Shown: piece by piece, positions 9,354 to 17,040 of the stretch
How positions within the stretch are numbered: the first letter of the stretch is position 1
How the letters are laid out: each line of letters begins with the position of its first letter
NCBI RefSeq assembly: GCF_017303055.1
Contig: NZ_JAEKJT010000006.1
Span: 248,001 to 312,000 of the forward strand
DNA: 64,000 nt
Source: Halomonas litopenaei
GTDB lineage: Bacteria > Pseudomonadota > Gammaproteobacteria > Pseudomonadales > Halomonadaceae
Direction: 5' to 3'
The notes under the pieces: model-generated
Told to the model about the DNA's origin: nothing
Database searches by the model: none
What the model saw: the letters and a program-made list of their open reading frames with translations, nothing else
Translations under genes and position numbers: made by a program

Positions 9354-10442
9354 CTACAGGTGATCCGAGATGGCGGACTCAGTGATAGCAGGCTCTGCCA
9401 CCAGCGCCTCTTTCAGCTTGGCCCGGCTGACCACACTGCCGACGATGATCAGACACGGAGACGGCAGCGGGCTGGCTGCCAGACGGCTGTCGATATCCGC
9501 CAACGTACCCACCACTGACGCCATCTCGGGCAGGCTGGCGTTGGCCACCAGCATCACCGGCCAGTCTCGTGGGAGCCCTGCTGTGATGAGGCCTCGACAG
9601 ATCGCAGTGAGCTTGTTCAGGCCCATGTAGAACACCAGCGTCTCATCCTGGCGCGCCAGTGATCTCCAGTCCGGCTCGCCGCCCTCGCGACACTGCTGGG
9701 CGGTCACCAGACGAAGACTCTGGGCATGGCCCCGCTCAGTCAGGGGAATTCCCATGGCGGCAGCGGCACTGGCCGCCGCCGAGATGCCAGGGACAATATC
9801 CCAGGGCACCCCTGCTGCCTCCAGCGCATCCAGCTCCTCTCCCAGACGCCCGAAGATACCGGGGTCGCCTCCTTTCAATCGCACTACACGCTTGCCCTGG
9901 CGCGCGAGCATGACCAGCATCTGCCCGATGCTGGCCTGGTCGAGGCTATGATGCCCGCGGGCCTTGCCGACATAGTGCCGCTCCACTCCGGCCGGAATCA
10001 TCGCCAGAACGCCAGGCCCCACCAGCCGGTCGTAGACGACGGCATCAGCGTGCTTGAGTCGCTCCAGCGCCAGCAGCGTCAGTAACTCGCCGGCTCCACT
10101 GCCCGCCCCCACCAGCGACACCTGCCCCTGACGTGGGCCAGTGGCCGCTATGGGCACGGACCTGTCGAGGCGATCGGCGCCACGCTGACAGAGCGTCGCC
10201 AGCCGCGCCAACAGCAGCGACAGCGCTCGTGCCGGTGTATCGAACATCGCAGATTGACCGCTGCGCCGAAGCCTGCGACGGCTTCCACCGAGGCGCTGCA
10301 ACAACGGCACGGCTAGCCCTATCCATCGCGGCCAGACAGGGCTGTTGCGCCACGTACCAGCGGTGGACGCCTTGACGCTCGATGCCCCTGGGGACGGGTT
10401 CTCAGCATGCAGATACTGGCTGCGGGGGCTTGATGGCGCCAC
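9354..10442 (-). CDS. cobA: Uroporphyrinogen-III C-methyltransferase (siroheme synthesis)
   Basis: A 362-residue enzyme that transfers two methyl groups from S-adenosylmethionine to uroporphyrinogen III, giving precorrin-2, the precursor of the siroheme used by nitrite reductase NirB. The SUMT domain begins near residue 107 (VSLVGAGSGAGELLTL) and shows DAVVYDRLVG, VVRLKGGDPGIFGR, VPGISAAASAAAAMGIPLT and VFYMG. There is no CysG-type dehydrogenase/ferrochelatase domain. The first ~105 residues are an Arg-rich, low-similarity extension. GTG 10442 is favoured because GAGGAG lies seven bases ahead of it, inside the end of nasA; an ATG at 10247 would remove most of the extension. It overlaps nasA by 41 bases. 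Confidence 0.9.
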   Translation of the reverse strand: MAPSSPRSQYLHAENPSPGASSVKASTAGTWRNSPVWPRWIGLAVPLLQRLGGSRRRLRRSGQSAMFDTPARALSLLLARLATLCQRGADRLDRSVPIAATGPRQGQVSLVGAGSGAGELLTLLALERLKHADAVVYDRLVGPGVLAMIPAGVERHYVGKARGHHSLDQASIGQMLVMLARQGKRVVRLKGGDPGIFGRLGEELDALEAAGVPWDIVPGISAAASAAAAMGIPLTERGHAQSLRLVTAQQCREGGEPDWRSLARQDETLVFYMGLNKLTAICRGLITAGLPRDWPVMLVANASLPEMASVVGTLADIDSRLAASPLPSPCLIIVGSVVSRAKLKEALVAEPAITESAISDHL

Positions 10443-13212
10443 GGCTCTTCTCCTCTTCTACAAGGCTCTTCAATTCCGGCAGACAACTGCCACACTGGGT
10501 GCCACACGCCAACCTCGCCCCCAACGCCTCCACCGAGTCGTCTCCGGCACGTATCGCGCGTTGAATCGGGGTGCGGCCAACCTGGTGACAGCTGCACACA
10601 ATAGGTCCCTGATCGGCGGCACCATCATCGCAACCCGCCAGCACGCGGCGACGATCCTGCTGGGCCATCACCTCGCCCTTCGCTGCTTCCATCAGGCGCT
10701 GCGACAACCAGCCCAACCCGGGCAGCTCGGTCATCGGTCCCACCATCAGCCACCAGCACAACCGCCCCTGATCGAACCCGGCCAGGCGCCAGCGGCAGCC
10801 TGACGGATCCTGCAGCACCGGGCCCACCTCACCGGGAAGGTGCTGGCGGGCCCAGGCCAGCCAGTCGCGGCTGGCACTCTGCAGTCCCCCCGCCAACTGC
10901 CAGCGCTCGCCAGCCGCCATCGGTACTCGCGTCCAGTACTCGGTGCCCTTGACCAGGCTGGCCATCGCGTCTCGTGGTGAATCGCCCATGTTGCGCAAGG
11001 CATCGTCACCGAGCACCAGGGTGGCTTCCCAGCTATGCACTAGAGGAGAAACCATCACCGCACCATGCTTGGTTTCCGGCTGCCCGGAGAGCGGATCGGT
11101 AACCCCGCCGAACAGTGCGCCAGCCTGCGGCGAGTGGCTGAAGCGCCGGGTCCAGTGAATCGGCACGAACACCTCACCGCGGCGTTGGCCAGGGGCGACC
11201 CGCACACGAGCCCGCATTTCTCCAGTGGGTGAACGGATCGACGCCAGTGCCTGATCGACCAGGCCCAGTGCTGCAGCGTCGTCACGATGCACCTCGACGA
11301 AGGGCTCGGCACGATGGTTCATCAGCCGGCTGGCTCGGGCGGTGCGGGTCATGGTGTGCCACTGATCACGCACTCGGCCGCTGTTCAAGCGCAGCGGGAA
11401 CTGCTGGCTGGTGGTCTGATGTGGCGCCTTGGCATAGACCGGCCAGAGCCGCGCTCGGCCGGTCTCGGTGAAGAAGCGACCATCCTCGAACAGCCGCGGT
11501 GTGCCCCGCGGAGCGGAGCGGGTGACCGGCCATTGGATGGGTGCCAAGGCGTCGTACTGCTGCCGGGTAAGTCCCGCCAGGCCCGAGATATCGAAAGCGC
11601 GCTGACCGTCGTTGTCGAGACCTGACAGTCGCGCATGTTCGTCAAATATCTCGGCCGGATGGGTGTAGGCGAAGGCCTCCCCCAGACCCAGGCGGGCGGC
11701 CACCTGACACAGGATCCACCAGTCATGGCGTGCCTCTCCGGGCGGCGGAAGAAGACCACGCTGGCGTGAAATGCGCCGCTCGGAGTTGGTCACGGTGCCG
11801 TCCTTCTCCGACCAGCCGCTGGCCGGAAGAACGATGTCCGCCAGCGCCACCAGCTCCGTATCCTCCATGCACTCGGACACGATCACCAGCGGACAGCGGG
11901 CGATGGCGGCGCGAACACGATCACTATTGGGAAGGCTGACCAGAGGATTGGTGGCGATAATCCATAGCGCTTGAATCTCTCCCCGCTCCAGCGCCTCGAA
12001 CAGCTCGATCGCCTTGTAGCCTGGACCTTCGGGCAGCGTGGCGGTCACCGTCTGAGTCGACCAGAAGCGTGCCACCCTCTCCCTCGCGCCCGGCGCGTGG
12101 TAATCCATGTGTGCCGCCAACTGGTTGGCCAGGCCACCGACCTCACGCCCGCCCATGGCGTTGGGCTGCCCAGTGATCGAGAACGGTCCCGCCCCGGGCA
12201 GCCCAATCTTGCCGCCGGCCAGGTGACAGTTGAGGATGGCCTGGCACTTGTCGGTACCGCTGGTCGACTGGTTGACCCCCTGGGAGTAGAGGGTCACCAC
12301 ATGCAGCTGAGTGGCAAACCAGTAGTAGAAGGTTTCCAGGCGCTCAGGGTCCAGGTCGCACGCCGCCGCGACCGCATCGATATCGGGAGCATCGACCAAG
12401 GCCGCTTCCAGCGCCTCGTCACTGCCGTCCGTATGACGCTGCAGGTACACCCTGTCCAGTCGCTGATGGCGCGCCATCCACGCCAGCAGCCCGTTGAACA
12501 ACGCCGCATCCGAGCCTGGGCGAAGCCCCAGGTAAAGATCGGCGATCTCGCAGCTGTCAGTGACGCGTGGGTCGATGACCACCACCCTCAACAGGGGATT
12601 ACGCGACTTGGCCAGCCTCAGCCGCTGGTAGAGCACCGGGTGGTTCCAGGCCAGGTTGGACCCCACCAGCACGACCAGCTCCGCCTCCTCGAGATCCTCG
12701 TAATTGCAGGGCACCGCATCGGCACCAAAGGTCCGCTTGTAGGAGGCGACAGCAGAGGCCATGCACAGACGCGAGTTGGTATCCAGGTGCGGGGTACCGA
12801 TGAACCCCTTGAACAACTTGTTGGCGACGTAATAGTCCTCGGTCAACAGCTGTCCCGACAGATAGCCAGCGATGGCACCCGGCCCCGCGGCTTCGCATAT
12901 CTTGAGCAGGCGCTCGGCGAGCGTATCCAACGCCTGCTCCCAACGGGTCTCGTGACCATCGACCCGCGGCATCGTCAGGCGGCCGTGATGGCCCAATGTC
13001 TCTGCCAGCGCGGTTCCCTTGACGCACAGACGCCCGAAGTTGGCGGGGTGAGAGGTATCGCCTTCGACCACGGCGCTCCCCCCCTTTGCACTCAGCGCGA
13101 CACCGCAGCCAACACCGCAGTAGGGACAGGTGGTCAGCGTGCCTGCCTGTTTGCCGTCGCCATGGTCGAGGATTGGCTGGGCTGGCACGCCGTCATGATC
13201 TGTCTGGGTCAT
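10402..13212 (-). CDS. nasA: Assimilatory nitrate reductase catalytic subunit
   Basis: A 936-residue cytoplasmic molybdoenzyme reducing nitrate to nitrite. The N-terminal [4Fe-4S] ligands are TCPYCGVGCGV (Cys about 29, 32, 36) plus GRLCVKG (Cys about 63); the molybdopterin-guanine-dinucleotide domains follow, with a dinucleotide-binding domain from about residue 590. The C-terminus carries a BFD-like [2Fe-2S] domain (IVCSCHQVGR ... CGTQCGSCLPEL), as in NasA of enterobacteria and pseudomonads. The start at 13212 is supported by AGGAGAAGG six bases away; an in-frame start at 13248 lies inside the leader terminator and is unlikely. It is followed by cobA and preceded by the regulated leader described separately. 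Confidence 0.96.
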   Translation of the reverse strand: MTQTDHDGVPAQPILDHGDGKQAGTLTTCPYCGVGCGVALSAKGGSAVVEGDTSHPANFGRLCVKGTALAETLGHHGRLTMPRVDGHETRWEQALDTLAERLLKICEAAGPGAIAGYLSGQLLTEDYYVANKLFKGFIGTPHLDTNSRLCMASAVASYKRTFGADAVPCNYEDLEEAELVVLVGSNLAWNHPVLYQRLRLAKSRNPLLRVVVIDPRVTDSCEIADLYLGLRPGSDAALFNGLLAWMARHQRLDRVYLQRHTDGSDEALEAALVDAPDIDAVAAACDLDPERLETFYYWFATQLHVVTLYSQGVNQSTSGTDKCQAILNCHLAGGKIGLPGAGPFSITGQPNAMGGREVGGLANQLAAHMDYHAPGARERVARFWSTQTVTATLPEGPGYKAIELFEALERGEIQALWIIATNPLVSLPNSDRVRAAIARCPLVIVSECMEDTELVALADIVLPASGWSEKDGTVTNSERRISRQRGLLPPPGEARHDWWILCQVAARLGLGEAFAYTHPAEIFDEHARLSGLDNDGQRAFDISGLAGLTRQQYDALAPIQWPVTRSAPRGTPRLFEDGRFFTETGRARLWPVYAKAPHQTTSQQFPLRLNSGRVRDQWHTMTRTARASRLMNHRAEPFVEVHRDDAAALGLVDQALASIRSPTGEMRARVRVAPGQRRGEVFVPIHWTRRFSHSPQAGALFGGVTDPLSGQPETKHGAVMVSPLVHSWEATLVLGDDALRNMGDSPRDAMASLVKGTEYWTRVPMAAGERWQLAGGLQSASRDWLAWARQHLPGEVGPVLQDPSGCRWRLAGFDQGRLCWWLMVGPMTELPGLGWLSQRLMEAAKGEVMAQQDRRRVLAGCDDGAADQGPIVCSCHQVGRTPIQRAIRAGDDSVEALGARLACGTQCGSCLPELKSLVEEEKSRGAIKPPQPVSAC

Positions 13213-13237
13213 CCCCTTCTCCTGTGAGCCATCACGC

Positions 13238-13350
13238 AAAACGCCCACTCAGCGCCTGACATGGCCAGGAGCTGAATGGGCGTCTTTGCCGAGGAAACCC
13301 CACATTGGATTTCCGTTGCGCGCAGACCTGTCGCTGTCCGATGTCTGCGC
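13238..13350 (-). promoter_or_regulatory. nasA leader RNA: ANTAR-type hexaloop hairpin plus terminator
   Basis: Read leftward, three hairpins occur in order. First, arms GCGCAGAC/GTCTGCGC (13350-13343 with 13327-13320) around 15 bases. Second, arms GGAAATCC/GGGTTTCC (13314-13307 with 13300-13293) closing a six-base loop AATGTG, with A at position 1 and G at position 4 as in ANTAR-binding RNAs. Third, a 13-bp terminator stem ACGCCCATTCAGC/GCTGAGTGGGCGT (13283-13271 with 13253-13241, one G.U pair) followed by TTTT. nasA starts 26 bases further on. Binding by NasT is inferred from the family. Confidence 0.8.
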
Positions 13351-13364
13351 TTTCCACTACAGAA

Positions 13365-13379
13365 GCAAACCTCGTGCCA
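13365..13379 (-). promoter_or_regulatory. Sigma-54 promoter of nasA
   Basis: TGGCACGAGGTTTGC on the minus strand matches the RpoN consensus (TGGCAC-N5-TTGC), with GG at -24 and GC at -12 separated by exactly 10 bases. The expected transcript start is near 13353, just ahead of the first leader hairpin. An NtrC-type activator would be needed; no convincing NtrC palindrome was seen upstream. Confidence 0.78.
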
Positions 13380-13810
13380 TCTTGGCAGGAACCCCCTTCC
13401 AGGTTGCCGGCAGCCAGGGCAGGTGCGCCCAGTGACACCGGCTTTCCGCTCCGCCCGAGGGCGACCGCCTGGCTGTTGCGTGAACGCTCACGCTCTGGGC
13501 ACGCCACGGCATTGCCTGCGGCTGAACGAGGCGGCCATGCACCACGACGTTCACCGCGAAGCGTTGTTTCGCACCCATCCGGTGCAATTCGTGCCCCTTG
13601 CCTGCTTGCCCATCCCTTCCCCCCCCGCTGCACCGTAGCCGTGCATCGCTATCACTCTGATTAAAAAAGATAGTTAGCCAGGTGGAACACATATTGCCGC
13701 CAGCGAAGCCTAGACGGCGTCCTGAGCTGTCAGCTGACACCAGAGGCAAGTTGCCACTACCCAGTACCTCCAACCACACCGTTACCTTTACCAAGCGCCC
13801 GACAAGAGCC
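13380..13810. other. Intergenic region between nasA promoter and nasT
   Basis: About 430 bases without a gene I can support. It should hold the upstream activator sites of the nasA sigma-54 promoter (leftward) and the promoter of nasTS (rightward). The stretch 13640-13680 (TTAAAAAAGATAG) is the most AT-rich part and the best place for a nasTS promoter, but no clear -35/-10 pair is visible. Confidence 0.5.
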
Positions 13811-14425
13811 ATGCCTTCTATGCCGATGCCTGAACCTGACACCTTGAGTGTGCTGCTCGTCGACGATGAGATCGTGCGCGCGGCCATGGTCGAAGAGGCC
13901 CTGGCCAACGATGGCCATCGGGTCGTCTGCCGGCTATCGAGTCCGGCAAGCCTGAATGACATGGTGCGCCAGCATCAGCCCGATGTGGTCATTATCGACA
14001 TGGAATCCCCCGACCGGGACACCCTGGAGAGCATGGCCCTGCTGCAACGGGAAAATCCCAGGCCGGTAGTCTTCTTTGCCGATCAGCATGATCCGCAATC
14101 CCTCAAGGCAGCGGTCAAGGCGGGGGTCAGCGCCTACGTCGTCGATGGCCTGGCCGCCAACCGGGTCAAGGCCGTGATCGAGGTTGCCATCGCCCGCTTC
14201 GAGGCCTTTCAGGGCATGCGCAGAGACCTCGACAAGGCTCGCAATCAGCTGGCCGACCGCAAGCGCATCGAACAGGCCAAGGGCCTGTTGATGAAGCACC
14301 AGAGCTGCGATGAAGAACAGGCCTACCGGATGCTGCGCAAGCTGGCCATGGACCGCGGCCAGCGCATCGCCCAGGTCGCCCAGAACGTCATCGATATTCT
14401 CAAACCACTGGAGCAGGGATCATGA
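13811..14425 (+). CDS. nasT: ANTAR-domain response regulator, nitrate antiterminator
   Basis: A 204-residue protein with an N-terminal receiver-like domain (VLLVDDEIVRAAMVEEAL; VVIIDMESPDRDT; SAYVVDGLAANRVKAVIEVA), a coiled-coil linker (RRDLDKARNQLADRKRIEQA) and a C-terminal ANTAR domain (KGLLMKHQSCDEEQAYRMLR). NasT proteins bind twin hairpins in nas leader RNA and prevent termination; NasS holds NasT inactive when nitrate is absent. The receiver keeps an acidic DDE pocket but family members usually work without phosphorylation. ATG 13811 was chosen; in-frame ATGs at 13820 and 13826 are possible. It overlaps nasS by four bases. The hexaloop leaders of nasA and of the nir operon flank the gene. 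Confidence 0.92.
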   Translation: MPSMPMPEPDTLSVLLVDDEIVRAAMVEEALANDGHRVVCRLSSPASLNDMVRQHQPDVVIIDMESPDRDTLESMALLQRENPRPVVFFADQHDPQSLKAAVKAGVSAYVVDGLAANRVKAVIEVAIARFEAFQGMRRDLDKARNQLADRKRIEQAKGLLMKHQSCDEEQAYRMLRKLAMDRGQRIAQVAQNVIDILKPLEQGS

Positions 14426-15480
14426 GCATAGGGAAGGCCACTCAGGCATCGACCAGCGCACCAGAGCTCGCAGGATTGACCCTTGGCTTCGTCCCGCTGC
14501 TGGACGCGGCACTGCTGATCATCGCCAGGGAAGGCGGCTTTTTCAGCGCGCAGGGCCTCGATGTCAGCCTGTCACGAGAGAACGCCTGGTCGACACTGCG
14601 CGACAAGGTCGCTGCCGGACTCCTCGATGGAGCCCACATGCTGGCGCCCATGCCCCTGGCCATGAGCCTGGGTCTGTCACGGGCGCCCTGCGAAACGCTG
14701 GCCGCGATGGTACTGGGCCGCCAGGGCAATACCCTGGTGCTGTCCCAGCGGCTGGCCAATGCGCTGGATGTGCGCAGCGACCTGCCCCGCCCGCAAGGCT
14801 CCGCCTTGGCCCTGCGCGACTGCCTGACCCGGGGTCTGGCCAAGCCTCGGCTGGCCATGGTCTACCCCTACTCCTGCCAGCACCTGTTGCTCCGTGAATG
14901 GCTCTCCCTCGGCGCTATCGACAGCGACAGCGAGGTGGAGCTGGTCGCGCTGCCGCCTCCCCGAATGGTGGACGCCTTGCGCGAGGGCGAAATCGATGGG
15001 TTCTGTGTGGGCGAGCCCTGGGGAAGCCAGGCCGAATTTCGACAGGTCGGCAAGGTCATCGCCAGCGGCGCGGACATGATGCCGGGCCATCCCGAGAAGG
15101 TGCTGGGCGTCACCGCGTCCTGGGCGCGTCGCTACCCCCACACGCTGGCCGCCCTCATCCGTGCGCTGCGGGCCGCCGCCAGTTGGCTGGACAGCGCGGC
15201 AGGCGCCCGCCGCCAGGCGCTGGAATGGCTGGCACTGCCCCCCTACCTGGATGAGGCGGTCGCTCATCTCGACGAACTGCCCGTGGGCTGCGCTCCCGGC
15301 TATCCTCTGCTGAGTGAAGGCCTGCGCCCTCACCCCAGCGACTTTTACGGCATGGCCGAGCGGCTCCAACCGCTACTGATGGCCAGAGGGCGGGAACTGG
15401 ACGACGTCACGCTGGAGACCTGCTACAGCAGCGTGCATCACGACGAGGCGTTGCACCAACCAAGTGCCATCACCCCGTAG
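14422..15480 (+). CDS. nasS: Nitrate sensor NasS (NrtA/CmpA-like)
   Basis: A 352-residue relative of the nitrate/bicarbonate-binding proteins NrtA and CmpA but with no signal peptide or lipobox, so it stays in the cytoplasm. The family signature LTLGFVPLLDAALLIIAREG begins near residue 14, followed by NAWSTLRDKVAAGLLDGAHM and EIDGFCVGEPWG. In the NasST system nitrate binding to NasS releases NasT. Coupling to nasT through an ATGA overlap supports a complex of both products. Confidence 0.92.
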   Translation: MSIGKATQASTSAPELAGLTLGFVPLLDAALLIIAREGGFFSAQGLDVSLSRENAWSTLRDKVAAGLLDGAHMLAPMPLAMSLGLSRAPCETLAAMVLGRQGNTLVLSQRLANALDVRSDLPRPQGSALALRDCLTRGLAKPRLAMVYPYSCQHLLLREWLSLGAIDSDSEVELVALPPPRMVDALREGEIDGFCVGEPWGSQAEFRQVGKVIASGADMMPGHPEKVLGVTASWARRYPHTLAALIRALRAAASWLDSAAGARRQALEWLALPPYLDEAVAHLDELPVGCAPGYPLLSEGLRPHPSDFYGMAERLQPLLMARGRELDDVTLETCYSSVHHDEALHQPSAITP

Positions 15481-15558
15481 TACTCTCCGTCGTGGTGTTG
15501 CACCACGCACCCTCATCTTTTAGCAAGACGTTGTAAAAAAAGAAGAACCGCGTATCCC

Positions 15559-15572
15559 GGCACGAAACTTGG
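15559..15572 (+). promoter_or_regulatory. Sigma-54-like promoter of the nir operon
   Basis: GGCACGAAACTTGG resembles the nasA sigma-54 promoter in sequence and position, with a perfect -24 GG and 10-base spacing, but the -12 element reads TTGG instead of TTGC. It is also flanked by the inverted repeat GTATCC/GGATAC (15552-15557, 15571-15576). The -12 mismatch makes activity uncertain. Confidence 0.45.
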
Positions 15573-15590
15573 ATACTCACTGACATGACA

Positions 15591-15693
15591 CCGGCCCTGG
15601 CCGGCCGCGATCAACGGCGATCGCATCGACTCAGACAAAGACGTCTCTTCACCCCCCAATGCTGGGGGAGTGAGAGACGTCTTTGGCGTTTTT
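15591..15693 (+). promoter_or_regulatory. nir leader RNA: ANTAR-type hexaloop hairpin plus terminator
   Basis: Three hairpins in order. A small GC-rich stem CCGGC/GCCGG (15591-15604). A perfect 6-bp stem GCGATC/GATCGC (15607-15612, 15619-15624) around a six-base loop AACGGC, A at position 1 and G at position 4. A long terminator stem AAAGACGTCTCT/AGAGACGTCTTT (15637-15648, 15673-15684) capped by CCCCCCA...TGGGGG, with TTTTT at 15689-15693. The flavoprotein gene starts 13 bases later. The same order as in the nasA leader suggests common control by NasT. Confidence 0.82.
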
Positions 15694-15705
15694 GGAGCCT
15701 TTACC

Positions 15706-17040
15706 ATGTCCAGCGAGACGCAAGCGGATACCGCACACCCGAGCACCGTATCACCTTCGACTGAGGCAAGCCCCACGACAGGTCACCTCGTGATCATCGG
15801 CAACGGCATGGCCGCGCATCGGCTGGTATCACGCCTCAAGGGACGTTCCGGGGCACCGAGCCATATCACCCTCATCGGCGCCGAGCCCCACCCCGCCTAC
15901 AACCGCATACTGCTGTCCAGCTGGCTTGCCGGAGACATCGAGCGCGAAAGCATGGCCCTGTCGCTTGATGACCACCCTTTTCCGATCGTCGGCCAGCGCC
16001 TTGGCACCCGGGTGGTAAACATCGACCGTCGACGCCAGCGCGTCGAGTGCGATGATGGTGAAGTACTGTGCTATGACCAGCTGGTGCTGGCCACGGGCTC
16101 GCGCAGTGCCATGCCCGAGATTCCCGGCATCGACCTTGAAGGCGTGCATGGCTTCCGTGACCTGGACGATGCTGCCCGGCTGGCGGCCATCGCTGAAGCC
16201 GGCGGCACCGCCGTGGTCGTGGGCGGCGGTCTGCTTGGCCTTGAGGCAGCGGCAGGGCTTGCCGGGCGAGGCATGCAGGTTAGCGTTGTGCAGCGCTCAT
16301 CGCGGGTCATGAACCGCCAGCTGGACGCTGTCGCCGCCAGCATGCTGGCCACCGAACTCGGTCAGCGCGGCATCACGCTGCACACTGAGGCTCGTCTCGA
16401 CGCCATCATCGGCGATCACGGGGGCAAGGTCAGTGGCGTGCGCCTCAGCGGACAGCCAACGGCACTGGAGGCCGATTGCGTCGTGATTGCGGCAGGCATT
16501 ACGCCAAACATCGACCTCGGCCAAGCGGCGGGCCTTCACTGCGATCGGGCCATCCATGTGGATGACGGCCTGGCCACATCCGATCCACGCATTTCGGCGG
16601 TGGGTGAATGCTGCCAGTTCGGTGACAGCACCTACGGCCTGGTAGAGCCCATCTGGCGCCAGGTCGAGATACTCGCCGCCCGTCTCAGCGGCGAGGCCGC
16701 AAATGCCTACAGCGACAAGCCCTGCGCCACCAAGCTGAAGGTGTCGGGCGTCGACCTGTATGCCTTCGGTCCTACCGAGCCAGACAGCGACCACGAAGTG
16801 CTGAGCTATCACGATACCGGCGAATATCGTCGCCTGCTGCTGCGCGATGGAAAGCTCGAGGGCGCCGTACTGTACGGCGACACGCGCATGGGTCCATGGC
16901 TATTTTCACTGGCCGAACAAGGTACGTGTCTGGACCGCGTGCGTCATTCCCTGCTGCTCGGCCAGGCCGACACCGACGCTCTGCTCAGCGCCCACGCAGC
17001 GCCTCACTCCGACTCTTCACACCACCAGGATGCCGCCTGA
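15706..17040 (+). CDS. FAD/NAD(P)H oxidoreductase of the nitrate assimilation cluster
   Basis: A 444-residue flavoprotein with two dinucleotide folds, similar in plan to the N-terminal half of NirB: an FAD motif LVIIGNGMAAHRLV near residue 30, an NAD motif VVVGGGLLGLEAAAGL near 170, and a second FAD motif with ISAVGECCQFG near 300. It has no BFD-type [2Fe-2S] or siroheme domain. A likely role is electron transfer from NAD(P)H to NasA, whose C-terminal [2Fe-2S] domain could accept electrons, as proposed for NasC/NasB-type reductases; this is inference. ATG 15706 has GGAG eight bases upstream. An earlier GTG at 15670 lies inside the terminator hairpin and is rejected. It overlaps nirB (ATGA). 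Confidence 0.85.
   Translation: MSSETQADTAHPSTVSPSTEASPTTGHLVIIGNGMAAHRLVSRLKGRSGAPSHITLIGAEPHPAYNRILLSSWLAGDIERESMALSLDDHPFPIVGQRLGTRVVNIDRRRQRVECDDGEVLCYDQLVLATGSRSAMPEIPGIDLEGVHGFRDLDDAARLAAIAEAGGTAVVVGGGLLGLEAAAGLAGRGMQVSVVQRSSRVMNRQLDAVAASMLATELGQRGITLHTEARLDAIIGDHGGKVSGVRLSGQPTALEADCVVIAAGITPNIDLGQAAGLHCDRAIHVDDGLATSDPRISAVGECCQFGDSTYGLVEPIWRQVEILAARLSGEAANAYSDKPCATKLKVSGVDLYAFGPTEPDSDHEVLSYHDTGEYRRLLLRDGKLEGAVLYGDTRMGPWLFSLAEQGTCLDRVRHSLLLGQADTDALLSAHAAPHSDSSHHQDAA

Noticed and set aside
11971-13227. 418-residue plus-strand frame opposite nasA
   Set aside because: Antisense to conserved molybdopterin domains, no start signal, no family resemblance.
13400-13450. Possible NtrC site (GCACC...TGGCTGC on the minus strand) upstream of the nasA sigma-54 promoter
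   Set aside because: Needs a one-base insertion to fit the palindrome; too weak to annotate.
13232-13633. 133-residue minus-strand frame in the nasA upstream region
   Set aside because: It spans the promoter, hexaloop and terminator; composition is not that of a protein.
15670-15705. GTG 15670 as the flavoprotein start
   Set aside because: It lies inside the leader terminator hairpin; ATG 15706 has a better ribosome binding site.
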